From contig JASPKZ010007299.1 in assembly GCA_030220185.1 (NCBI GenBank), positions 682,001-746,000 of the forward strand: 64,000 bases of DNA, given 5' to 3'. Origin of the DNA: Diploptera punctata (taxonomy: Eukaryota; Arthropoda; Insecta; Blattodea; Blaberidae). Of the stretch, positions 54,340-63,200 are shown piece by piece. The notes below the pieces were generated by a model. It did no database searches, had not been told where the DNA came from, and saw only the letters and a program-made list of their open reading frames with translations. The position numbers were made by a program, and so were the translations under genes. Each line of letters begins with the position of its first letter. The first letter of the stretch is position 1.

Positions 54340-54700
54340 TTGTCAAGAAAGGGGAAGTAGAAAAATCAGCAGTGGCTGCACATATATGGTCAGAAAAACA
54401 TCTTATCGAAAGGAAGGCTAAATTATTAAAACAAATAGAAAAACCCAAAGAACTCACTGTTTGGGGGGAAAAATCTACATTAAAAAAAGAAAAAAATGAA
54501 AAGGAGAAATTAATGAACTTTGAAATTCCCAGGGAAAATAACTTGATTTTGAGGTTTTCAGTCTACCAACAGAGGGAGTGAGAGGCAGCTCTTCAGGATG
54601 AGAGAACAATGGTCACGAAATTACTGAAGATGGATCTGAAGTAGAAAGTTCTGAAACTAGTTTAAAAAGAAGAATAATATGAATTGAGTGATAAAAGTTC
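54340..54700 (+). pseudogene. Penelope-like endonuclease C-terminal fragment with hammerhead-like core
   Basis: Encodes KKGEVEKSAVAAHIWSEKHL, LLKQIEKPKELTVW, then NFEIPRENNLILRF, matching the C-terminal half of the frame at 3631-3933. It lacks the GIY-YIG signature. A core follows at 54,624-54,662 and an arm with AGAAGAATAATATGA. F2 tail (GGATTTCACATTATGAGGT) lies just before it at 54,318 in opposite sense, so this is half of a collapsed foldback. Confidence 0.65.
54624..54662 (+). ncRNA. Hammerhead-like core
   Basis: CTGAAGA, weak stem II (GATC/AGTTC region), GAAAC at 54,653-54,657, TA loop, GTT. Core blocks intact, stem II degraded. No feature is supported from 54,700 to 55,610. Confidence 0.45.
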
Positions 54701-55717
54701 ACCTAAATAATAAATATATTCGCTGCTTATCTAATATAATTTGTATAATTGATTACATTTAAAAAAAATAAATTTTTCAATGATAACTATTTTCAATACA
54801 ATCAGAATTGAATTGATACAAAATAAATCATTTAGTACAGGAAGTTATTAATTGGAAATACATCTATGGAATAATAATACAAAAGATTAATTTCCAGAAA
54901 TGTATAAGGTAATGACAAACTGCAATTCATTTCAGTACAATAGTGGATAACTGCAATCAATTTGATGAATTTGTAAAGCAGTTGGATAACAAGGAACTTC
55001 ATACTGGTATTTTTAGCAGGGTGATCCTACTTGGCACACTTCCAAAGAGAGCATAACATAAATTATAATCCTCCTTTGAAGGGCAAATAATTCCTAAAAG
55101 TTTGACTACAAGTCTTAGGCCAGCATGCAATGATACTAATTCTGGCCATGGTCAGCAAAATATAACTTTCATTAACTTCACTAGGAGGTTGTCTTCCACA
55201 GTAGGCAACGAAATCAAAAAGAGTTACATCTCACCAATCACAAGCTTCAAGCCTGGAAGAACTGGAGAATCATTTCCAAAGAAGTTCAATAAGTTCAATC
55301 ATAACTTATCCCACCAGTTTTTTCTTGTGGACCATGATAAAGGAATAGGTATATTACTATGAATTCTCACAAATAAAAATTCAGCAGAATATGTGGAGGA
55401 AAGTACTTGCAGGCATGCTTTGATGCTAATGGATTTGAGTATGGAAAGCTATTCTCTTATAGATAGAGGCCACAAAATTTTGTGAATGTATTTTTGCACA
55501 ATTTTTTTATCAAAGAAAAAAAAAATGAAATTTTGTTTTTGCAACATTATAATCAGAATAAATTATTTTTACACTAGAGAGAAAAAAAAAAACGAATAAG
55601 ATATTTCCCATGAAATTCCATGTTATATATAATTGTAGGCTTTCACGGCCGGCGTCTTGATCCATATTTGGTTCGTCTTCCGGGCTTATAGGCCGTGGTC
55701 TGGTTGTCTTCTTACTC

Positions 55718-55752
55718 GACGTTTCGTCTACTGCTGCGGTAGACCTCATCAG
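55718..55752 (-). ncRNA. Hammerhead-like core, canonical
   Basis: Minus strand: CTGATGAG, stem II GTCTAC...GTAGAC (6 bp), GAAACGTC. Canonical CTGATGA and GAAAC blocks. Helix III would be only AC/GT with no loop, as in hammerheads thought to act as dimers. Confidence 0.62.
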
Positions 55753-56137
55753 GAGATACTGCGTGCTCTCTGTGAACTCCTCAACAGTCGGCTGTAGACT
55801 GGCTGTTGGTTGGAAACTGTCTCTCTTTTTATAGCTAAACCCCGGGTGGTGGGGGGGGTTTTTTTTTGCACGGACCGAGTTTTTTGCTGTTGTGCCAATT
55901 GCAGAAGTCATAGGCTTCGTTGTCGTGTTATGCATGCTGGGATCCAAATTTTGTTTATCTTCATGGTTTCTTCTTTTTTGTTGAAAAATCTGCAATCGGC
56001 ACAACAGCAAAAAACTCGGTCCGTGCAAAAAACCCCCCCACCACCCGGGGTTTAGCTATAAAAAGAGAGACAGTTTCCAACCACCAGCCAGTCTGCAGCC
56101 GACTGTTGAGGAGTTCACAGAGAGCACGCACTATCTC

Positions 56138-56172
56138 CTGATGAGGTCTACCGCAGCAGTAGACGAAACGTC
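56138..56172 (+). ncRNA. Hammerhead-like core, canonical
   Basis: Identical in its core to the minus-strand partner at 55,718-55,752: CTGATGAGGTCTACCGCAGC, then AGTAGACGAAACGTC. Confidence 0.62.
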
Positions 56173-56321
56173 GAGTAAGAAGACAACCAGACCACGGCCT
56201 ATAAGCCCGGAAGACGAACCAAATATGGATCAAATTCCATGTTGTTCAACTTTTGAAGCGAAATTAATCAGGTAGTAACACATTTTATAAATACATTCCT
56301 CTTTCATAAATTAATGATGGA

Positions 56322-56530
56322 AAATAACATTATGAGGTTTTTCAACTTAATAACTAATAAATATGAGTCATAACTCACCTCATACTCTGTGATCTTCAAG
56401 CATGGTATTGCAGTTTCTGGAGACATCCCTTCCATCTTAGCCATCTTTACGACTGCAGAAACTGCAGTACCGTGCCTGAAGATCATGGAGTATGAGGTGA
56501 AGTACGACTCATTATTTATTACTTATTAAA
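56322..56530. mobile_element. F2 foldback element
   Basis: Left tail GGAAAATAACATTATGAGGT, arms ATGAGTCATAACTCACCTC and GAGGTGAAGTACGACTCAT. Minus-strand core at 56,405-56,440 (CTAAGATGGA...TCCAGAAAC), with one base lost from CTGAAGA. Related to 34,780-35,000. Confidence 0.6.
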
Positions 56531-56634
56531 TTTGTCTTTATTTGTGTTGTGTAAGTTGAAATATATGATGATTGATGATGTCATGTTGCCATTTTGAAAA
56601 CGATAATCAATATATATCCTGTAGGCGATTCTAC

Positions 56635-56865
56635 AGGTTGATACTTCTTCCCTCTTTTGGATGATCGATGAACTTCCAAACCAAATCCTTATCCCTGGGA
56701 ACTTCAAAATTCATAATTTTAATCTTATATATTTTATGGAGATCTCCCAAATCACGAGTTCTTTGGATTTATCTAACTGTTTTGTTAATTTAGCCTTTCC
56801 TTCAATCCTGTGTCTTTTTGACAAGTGTGAGCAGCTAGAGCAGATTTTTTAAAATATCAATATAA
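56635..56865 (-). pseudogene. Penelope-like endonuclease C-terminal fragment
   Basis: Minus strand shows SALAAHTCQKDTGL-like, AKLTKQLDKSKEL, LGDLHKIYKI and MNFEVPRDKDLVWKFIDHPK with stops. It matches the C-terminal part of the endonuclease frame only. Confidence 0.55.
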
Positions 56866-57079
56866 TTTTCAATTATCAAAACTAACATTTGAGTATGTAA
56901 ATACAATCTCCAAACTACTATTCAAATCATCTTCAAATTTTAAAAATATTTTAAAATAACTTATATAATTTATGATTAGTTTGAATAAATAAAATTATCC
57001 GTAAAAAGAATCATATCCAAAACTGGGTAAAAATTTTCTTTTTACATTGCAGTAATTTCATTAAATTTAAATAAAAAAA

Positions 57080-57195
57080 ATTATCACCTGACCTCACACT
57101 CAGACTTCTACTTCTAGACAGACGACGTAGTGTAAGGTGATAAAAACTTTTTTGTTAAATTCAATAATTACCTCATAGTGTTAATTCCTATACAG
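57080..57195. repeat. Short F2-like foldback remnant
   Basis: TTATCACCTGACCTCACACT and AGTGTAAGGTGATAAAAAC are inverted, followed by the tail ACCTCATAGTGTTAATTCC. No core. Confidence 0.45.
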
Positions 57196-57438
57196 TTAAA
57201 TTCATTAAATGTTGAAATAAATAAATAAATAAATATTTTGTTAACATAACATAATTCAATTTTCCACTCAATTCATTCATATTTTGTAGTACTGGGGCAA
57301 CAAATAATGGCAAAAAAAATAGTTAACATCAAAACACTGCATGAAATCAAATTAAAAATAAAAAAAAACAGTCTAACTTTTGCTAATAAAGTTATGTAAT
57401 TTTTGTTCTACTATTCACGCTTGCTAGGAGCAAGCTTA

Positions 57439-57651
57439 TTATTTTAAATTGTTCGTTCTGAGAGAGTCATCAGTCTGAGATGCAACTGCAGCCAACTGCA
57501 TGTCCGACTCATGTTGCAATAATCTTTTGTCTAACTTATCCACTGTAGCACTGAGTTCCTCTTCCCATTGCTTGTCACTACTCTGTCCTTCACCTCCATC
57601 CACAGGGCGGACTGCAAGCTCTCTCACTCTTTTTTTTAAAGTTTCCAAATC
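57439..57651 (-). CDS. SH3BP5-like protein, last exon
   Basis: Terminal exon of the minus-strand gene: acceptor CAG ends at 57,652, the frame continues in phase 0 as DLETLKKRVRELAVRPVDGG, then DKQWEEELSATVDKLDKRLL and ends TNNLK before TAA at 57,439-57,441. It is 213 nt including the stop. The sequence is helical and charged. I do not recall a matching C-terminus in vertebrate SH3BP5, so the link rests on phase, strand and an uninterrupted frame from the exon at 59,261. An alternative is an unrelated exon. Confidence 0.75.
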   Translation of the reverse strand, partial: DLETLKKRVRELAVRPVDGGEGQSSDKQWEEELSATVDKLDKRLLQHESDMQLAAVASQTDDSLRTNNLK

Positions 57652-57774
57652 CTGCAAACAAGATTTTATTTTAAACATGACATAACAAAATTTGTGTTTC
57701 AGATTTTACAGATGGCCAAACATTTTTAGCAACAAATAAATCATTTTTTTATTATCACCATATTTATTTATTAT

Positions 57775-57960
57775 GGCATGCAATCACCTTGTAGGAAATC
57801 CAGAGAGAAAGCACTCAGTATGTAGGCCAAGAATGAGGTGGGAGAATAACATTAGCCATGATGTGAGGAGTGTGAATTATACACAGAATTATTGGGAAAT
57901 ATTAATGCAACTCAGGATTGGGATGCATGGAGAGGTTATGACTGTGTTGCAATGAACCTC
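57775..57960 (+). repeat. RTE-type LINE 3' coding fragment
   Basis: Encodes LVGNPERKHSVCRPRMRWEN, then SHDVRSVNYTQNYW and WMHGEVMTVLQ-like text, the last stretch of the LINE family seen at 41,720-42,180. Intronic in the SH3BP5-like gene. Confidence 0.55.
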
Positions 57961-58039
57961 CAGGCTCAACAATGGCAATGAGTTATTTAGTTATAACAAG
58001 TTCTTTGACTTTTTTCAAAAATTTATTATTTATTTAACT

Positions 58040-58195
58040 GGTAAGTTAAGGCCATCAAGAACATGCTCTGCTCTTTATCGATTGTACAAAAGCAAGCTTC
58101 GTTGGCTCATTAAACTTGCTTGGCTCCGTATCAATTGTATAGCAGCCAGCTTCATTTGCTCAATGAACTTGCTCTGCTATATAGATTACAGAAGC
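58040..58195. repeat. Minisatellite-like repeat, about 60-bp unit
   Basis: Three diverged units containing GCTCTGCTCTTTATCGATTG, GCTTGGCTCCGTATCAATTG and GCTCTGCTATATAGATTACA. It abuts the helicase-like fragment. Confidence 0.55.
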
Positions 58196-58199
58196 GAGA

Positions 58200-58420
58200 T
58201 AATTTATTTGTATACACAACTCTCTTGTAGGACATAAAATTAAAGCTTTAGGAAAAGTAGAATCAAAATCTATTTTCTGAATAATTGGAAGTACAAACGC
58301 AGCTGTTTTTTCTGTTCCAGTTTGAGCTAATACTATATCTTTTTCTGAAGACAATAAAAAAGTAATAACTTTTTCTTGTATTGGTGTTAATCGATCAAAT
58401 AAATTGAATACTTTTGACCT
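58200..58420 (-). pseudogene. Bacterial-type DEAD-box RNA helicase fragment
   Basis: The minus strand encodes about 70 residues: the Q motif region DRLTPIQEKVITFLLSSEKD, motif I as AQTGTEKTAAF, then LPIIQKIDFDS and motif Ia with ALILCPTRELCIQI. Order and spacing match the N-terminal RecA domain of DeaD/RhlE-type helicases. The wording around LCPTRELCIQI is closest, from memory, to Bacteroidota proteins. The Walker A Gly before Lys is Glu, and the frame is bounded by a stop upstream and unrelated repeat downstream, so it is a dead fragment. It lies in an intron of the SH3BP5-like gene. Confidence 0.65.
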
Positions 58421-58604
58421 TTAACGCTGAAGATCGACGTGATGTGACGTAAATTGAGGGAAAACAAAATTTCAGAAACGTAAAAGCGAGGTTTTTAATA
58501 CACTGTGAATATAGGGAAACTGTAGGGATCTTTAAAGAATGTTGTAAAAGGCAAGAAAATGTAAAATGCAGGACCGTAAAAGCGAGGTAATACTGTATTC
58601 ATTA

Positions 58605-58695
58605 ATTAAGACATTTTTTCTGTACATTCTTACCTCTTATGGTTGTTTTTGTTGTCTTTTGTCTTAATTATTAAACTAACATCTTAATGTTACTT
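58605..58695 (+). repeat. Half copy of an F2-type element
   Basis: TTAAGACATTTTTTCTGTAC, CTTACCTCTTATGGTTGTTT and the tail CATCTTAATGTTACTTCCT; the right arm is missing. Relative of 1974-2340. Confidence 0.5.
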
Positions 58696-58724
58696 CCTAG
58701 TGTATTTTAAAACTGTATTTATTC

Positions 58725-59045
58725 ATATTTGAAGAAAAAATTATATGCTCAGACCGGGGCTTGAACCCGGGACCTTTTGGTTTTCTAGACCTAGTGCTCT
58801 ACCGACTGAGCTACCAGAGCAAGTATCGATCTAAATGCAAATCTTTCTCTATATAGGTTGTAATTCCTGCACACCAAATGCTATGAAGCCTTTGCGTCTA
58901 TCTTTGTGAATGGTGGCTTCTTTATTAAGAAGACATATATTTGGGAATTATACATTACATTATAAATGCCATTACGGCTTCTTTCGATGTTTTTATTATT
59001 CGTTTCATGCATCTTAATGATGGATAAATCATATTTAAAGAGAAA
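58725..59045 (-). mobile_element. F3 element, one tRNA-like unit plus body
   Basis: A minus-strand tRNA-like unit at about 58,749-58,821, then the F3 body in minus sense (CACCAAATGCTATGAAGCCT, GGGAATTATACATTACATTA) and a tail with TTATTATTCGTTTCATGCAT, ending in a second AAAGAGAAAA. Confidence 0.65.
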
Positions 59046-59260
59046 ATCGGTACTTGCATCCTAAAAATCTATTGATCCTGGCCAGGTTTGAATTCGTGGC
59101 CCTCCGGACTAGAGGCAAGAAGTTTAACCATCGAGTTCGATATCTCATAGTGATTTTTGATAAAAATATTTATTAGTCTGATTAAAGACATCATAAGATG
59201 TTTTAGCTATTTAGCGTGAAATAAAATAAAATAAATCTAGGTCCTATCAATAATTCATAC

Positions 59261-59788
59261 CTCATCCTCTTCGTCTTCATCGTCAACAGTTTCACTATCA
59301 TCCTTTTCACTAACAGCTGCAGAACTTGTTCCAACAGAGAGACTTCCCAGAGATCTCAGATCGCAACGATCAAGTTCTAACTCATAATCTGTCAATATTG
59401 ACATTCTATTAGTCACTTCACTATTTGCAAACTTCAGATCATTTCTCTCAGCACAATCACTTCTACGAGCAGTATCACTAAACTCGGAAACATCATACAC
59501 ATTGAGTTCAGCCCCTACCCCTGGTTCACGCGGGCCCTGTGGAGGCACTAAATCATCAGTCACCTTACGTAAACAACTACTGCCACGTTTATAATGAATT
59601 TCTTCTGAGATTCTTTCCAGTTCTTTTAATGATTCTGCATATTCATTCTTAACTTTAGCCACAGACTGTTGTAATGATTCTACCCTCTCCTTCTGCGTTG
59701 CAAGTTGATTCTGGCATAAAGACTTCTCGTCGAAGTAAGGGCGTGATTTGGCAATACTTCTTCGTAGTCTTTGTTCCAGTTGTTGTAC
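59261..59788 (-). CDS. SH3BP5/Parcas-like protein, coiled-coil exon
   Basis: The exon is 528 nt and phase 0 at both ends, acceptor CAG at 59,791-59,789 and donor GTATGA at 59,260-59,255 on the minus strand. It encodes VQQLEQRLRRSIAKSRPYFD, a long coiled coil (ERVESLQQSVAKVKNEYAES, LKELERISEEIHYKRG), PGVGAEL, and a Ser/Asp-rich region ending DDEDEEDE. KSRPYF and ISEEIH are signatures of the SH3BP5 family. Family members act as exchange factors for Rab11 and bind mitochondrial JNK/Btk; in flies the homologue is Parcas. It continues in frame to both neighbouring exons. Confidence 0.88.
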
Positions 59789-60526
59789 CTGAAATATCAA
59801 TTAATTAATTTACTGACCTAAGGCTTTAATGGCAATCCATAATGTGATTTTAGGTAATAGGGTTTTGCAATATATAGTATAGTTATGATATGGCAAACAT
59901 TTCTGAGCTCTTACTGGTTCATTCTTCAGTCCGATACAATACATTCCTTATATATCTGAAGGAGGATCCTTAGGAAGACCCAGTGAAAGCTCGAAAACAT
60001 CATCACACCCCACAAAGTGCTATACCCAATAACTTGAATACTAATTTAACTAACTAATTCTACAATAACTAATTATAGAGAGAGAAATGTGTTTATTGTA
60101 AACAATAATGGAGCTCCTTACATATTCAAAAGTTGCTTAAACACACAATTTACCATTCAATCCTATGAAGGATAACAATGGTAACAATAATCTTAAATCT
60201 AATATATATAAAAATGAATGTTTGTTTGTTCATATTTTATGCACTACCACATTGCTCATCCAATTGTGATGGGGGCTTATTGCAAAATGTTCAGGAGTTT
60301 CCTGGGAGGGTTATGGGCTATAAGAGAGTTGTAATACTCAACCCCTTCACCCTTAAAAACCACTCTTTGTAGTGAAAAAGGTTGCTTTTTGGATGTATAA
60401 ATGGCTTATGCTGCCTAAACCATAACAAATACACAAAATGAATGAACACAGAATTGAATAACTCAAAAAACTTACAAAAAAGTCTGAAACAGCACATATT
60501 CATCTTTGACGGATAACTCACAATAA

Positions 60527-61302
60527 TATTTGAAGAGAAAAATTATATTCTCAGACCGGGACTTGAACCTGGGACCCTTGGTTTTCTAGTCCAAGTGCTC
60601 TACCATCTGACCTACCTGAGCAAGTACCGATCTAAATGCAAATTTTTCTCTATATACGTTGTAATTCCCGCCCACCAAATGCTTTGAAGCCTTTGCTTCT
60701 ATCTTTGCAAATGGCAGCTCCTTTATTAAAAAGACATATTTGGGAATTATACATTACATTATATATGCCAGTACGGCTTTTTTCAATGTTTTTATTATTA
60801 ATTTCATACATCTCGGTGATGGATGAATCATATTTGAAGAGAAAAATTATATGCCCAGACTGGGACTTGAACCCGGGACCCTTGGTTTTCTAGTCCAAGT
60901 GCTCTACCATCTGAGCTACCTGAGCAAGTACCGATCTAAACGCAAATTTTTCTCTATATGATTTATCCATCATTGGTATGTATGAAATTAATAATAAAAA
61001 CATTGAAAAAAGCCGTACTGGCATTTATAATGTAATGTATAATTCCCAAATATGTTTTCTTAATAAAGGAGCCGCCATTTGCAAAAATAGAAGCAAAGGC
61101 TTCAAAGCATTTGGTGGGCGGGAATTACAACATATATAGAGAAAAATTTGTGTTTAGATCAGTACTTGCTCAAGTAGCTCAGATGGTAGAGCACTTGGAC
61201 TAGAAAACCAAGGGTCCTGGGTTCAAGTCCCGGTCTGAGCGTATAATTGTTCTCTTCAAATATGATTTATCCATCATTGAGATGTATGAAATTAATAATA
61301 AA
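60527..61302. mobile_element. F3 foldback element with three tRNA-like units
   Basis: Flanked by exact 12-bp direct repeats AACTCACAATAA (60,515-60,526, 61,303-61,314). tRNA-like units: minus 60,549-60,621, minus 60,852-60,925, plus 61,168-61,240. Each has a 7-bp acceptor stem, GCTC/GAGC D-stem, CTTGG/CCAAG anticodon stem with an enlarged loop ACTAGAAAA, and a CCGGG T-stem with GGTTCAAGTCC. Each is bracketed by AGAGAAAAATT and its complement. The body between units is inverted around the centre. The right end is the F3 tail. Confidence 0.8.
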
Positions 61303-61326
61303 AACTCACAATAACCATTTATATCT

Positions 61327-61990
61327 CTCATTGATGCCAAGAAGATTGTGATAAGTAAATTCCCCGGCAAGTGTAACAGCGCACAGAGGGTATTTTTTTA
61401 TGGATAACTCACAATAACTAGTTATGTCTTTCAGCTCATTTATGCCAAGAAAATCGGGATAAGTAGATTCCCGGGCAACACTGGGTATCTTAAAATAATT
61501 ATGATATAAATTTACAACTTTTTCCCCCTTTTACTTAATCAACTGAACATAAAAACACATTAATTTTCATCTTTCAGCTCATTTATGCCAAGATTGGGAT
61601 AAGTAGATTCCCGGGCAACGCCTGTTAATCAGTACAGGGTATTTAAAAATAATCACAATATAAATTTTTCCTTATACTTATTCAAATAAACATAAATTTT
61701 CGTCTTTCAGCTCATTTATGCCAAGAAGATTGGGATAAGTAGATTCCCGGGCAACGCTGAGTAATCAGCATGGTGTATCTAAAAATAATGATATAAATTT
61801 TTCCTTTAACTTATTCAACTAAACATAAAAACACAATGATTTTTATCCTTCAGCTCATTTATGCCAAGAAAATCAGGATAAATAGATTCCCCGGCAATGT
61901 TGGATAATCAGCACGGGGTATCTAAAAACAATTACAATAGAAATGTTTTACCCAAACATAAAAACACATGAATTTTCATTTATTTAGGCA
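61327..61990 (+). repeat. Tandem repeat inside Helitron, 108-143 bp units
   Basis: Five units start at 61,327, 61,435, 61,578, 61,711 and 61,854. Each has CTCATTTATGCCAAGA, GGGATAAGTAGATTCCCGGG and a variable AT-rich part. Such minisatellites are common near Helitron 3' ends. Confidence 0.75.
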
Positions 61991-62469
61991 TAGCTGCACA
62001 CACCGGGTATTAGCTAGTTATAAATAAAATATAGGATGCCCATAAAGTTCCTATACATTTCATAGAAAACATAATTATGGTTCATTTCTGTTATAGGAAT
62101 AGTGAAGGTATGTCCAAATATGTACATTACTGAATAGTTCAGAATTAGTATACTTGTGGGCAGATATTTAAATGCCCAGGCTTATGGTTTAACACTGCAG
62201 TATTATGTAATCATGATTCTATGAAATTGATCTCAAGGCAGTGTCTCCATCTACTGATCCAAAACTTACTTCTCCATGTTCTGGAGATGCAAAGCTGAGT
62301 CCCATATAATACCTCTATTGTGTAAGAGTTAGCATATCTGGCTAGCATACCAAGTGTCCTTTTGATTTCTGACTATAACGCAGAAATTTTCTTTTTGGTA
62401 TAGGGTCTGGAATTGGTTACATTCAGCAACTGAGTAGAACCTTGATATGAGAAATTGGCAAATCTAGTT

Positions 62470-62575
62470 AAGATAACAAACTATGGTAGGGGGATTGCAT
62501 CATGCTAACCACATGACTTCCTGTACTGCCTTCTGCTAAACAATGACAGCAACCATTCAGTCGGCCTTGATTCTT
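62470..62575 (+). repeat. Decayed SINE family C fragment
   Basis: GGGGGATTGCATCATGCTAA, CCACATGACTTCCTGTACTG and GACAGCAACC resemble the body of 49,497-49,860. Confidence 0.35.
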
Positions 62576-62620
62576 CAGAGGTGTTGTGCCACATATTTAT
62601 TTACATTACATCAATCTTAC

Positions 62621-62704
62621 TTTCTGTTCAGCTGCATTAAACAATGTTGCTCTCTTCTGATGTTCTCTACCACTCTCTGCTTTCTGATTTTCTGCATCCA
62701 TAAC
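62621..62704 (-). CDS. SH3BP5/Parcas-like protein, upstream coiled-coil exon
   Basis: An 84-nt exon, phase 0 at both ends, acceptor CAG at 62,707-62,705 and donor GTAAGA at 62,620-62,615. It encodes VMDAENQKAESGREHQKRAT and LFNAAEQK, which matches the SH3BP5-family stretch just before KSRPYF (the family reads V-x-EAEQQK, then an A-R-Y-N-A-A-like segment). It joins the next exon as EQK-VQQLEQ. Earlier exons lie beyond the window end, so the gene start is not seen. Confidence 0.85.
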
Positions 62705-63114
62705 CTGTTTATAAATAAAACTTGTTAATTCAACAATAAATGAGGAATGGATTTTTTAAATTTTATATGTAAACATATATTATGACCTTTCCAAGATAGT
62801 AAAAAAAGTATAACACTGCAAGAGTTTTATTCTGCATTAAAGAGAACATAGACATTATTCATTTTCACAATTTTTTAGCAAACTCAAACTGATGCTGAAA
62901 GTTTATTATATATTTTAGGATAAATGCTTGTAGTTATGGTATACTTTTATGCTATTTGTTTGAATTGACTTAATTTAATTTTATGTTAATCTAATCATGA
63001 TGTGAAGAGTTAAGATCCTATGCCTAGGACCCATCAAAGTGTTCTTTAATGTACTATACATTACTGGAATATAAAACTGACAGTTTACAAATGTAACTTT
63101 CCCAAAAGAAACTT

Positions 63115-63200
63115 GTACCCTCATATAAGAGGTAAGAATGAACAGACCAAATGTTTTAATTATTAAACAAACCTCTTAATGTTACTTCCTATTGTATTTA
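63115..63200 (+). repeat. Half copy of an F2-type element
   Basis: ATAAGAGGTAAGAATGAACA, AATTATTAAACAAACCTC and TTAATGTTACTTCCT; the left arm is missing. Otherwise 62,710-63,770 shows nothing that I can support. Confidence 0.45.

Larger units (their letters stand above)
55625..56231. mobile_element. F1 foldback element, long and near-perfect
   Basis: The 607-bp element is flanked by exact 12-bp direct repeats AAATTCCATGTT (55,613-55,624, 56,232-56,243). After the left tail (CGTGAAAGCCTAC in minus sense) come arms of roughly 250 bp (from 55,656 and to 56,228) with few mismatches. The spacer is near 55,905-55,985. Hammerhead-like cores lie at 55,718-55,752 (minus) and 56,138-56,172 (plus). High arm identity suggests a recent insertion or conversion between arms. 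Confidence 0.88.
60198..62017 (+). mobile_element. Helitron-like element with internal tandem repeats and nested F3 element
   Basis: The 5' end reads TCTAATATATATAAAAATGA and the 3' end GGGTATTAGCTAG, with A before and T after, as expected for Helitrons (TC...CTAG between A and T). No Rep/helicase frame is present. The F3 element 60,527-61,302 has inserted in it. Five tandem units follow at 61,327-61,990. Confidence 0.65.

Noticed and set aside
55510..56233. Open frames of 70-170 residues in the large F1 element
   Set aside because: They mirror each other across the palindrome, are low in motif content and run through the hammerhead-like cores; more likely by-products of high arm identity than genes.
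58040..58420. A host DEAD-box gene exon in the SH3BP5-like intron
   Set aside because: No splice sites frame it, the Walker A is mutated, and motif wording is bacterial rather than of an animal family.
60549..61240. A cluster of functional tRNA genes
   Set aside because: The units have abnormal anticodon loops (9 nt in this element), sit inside transposed palindromes with target duplications, and share flanking repeat sequence. I treat them as tRNA-like parts of a mobile element.
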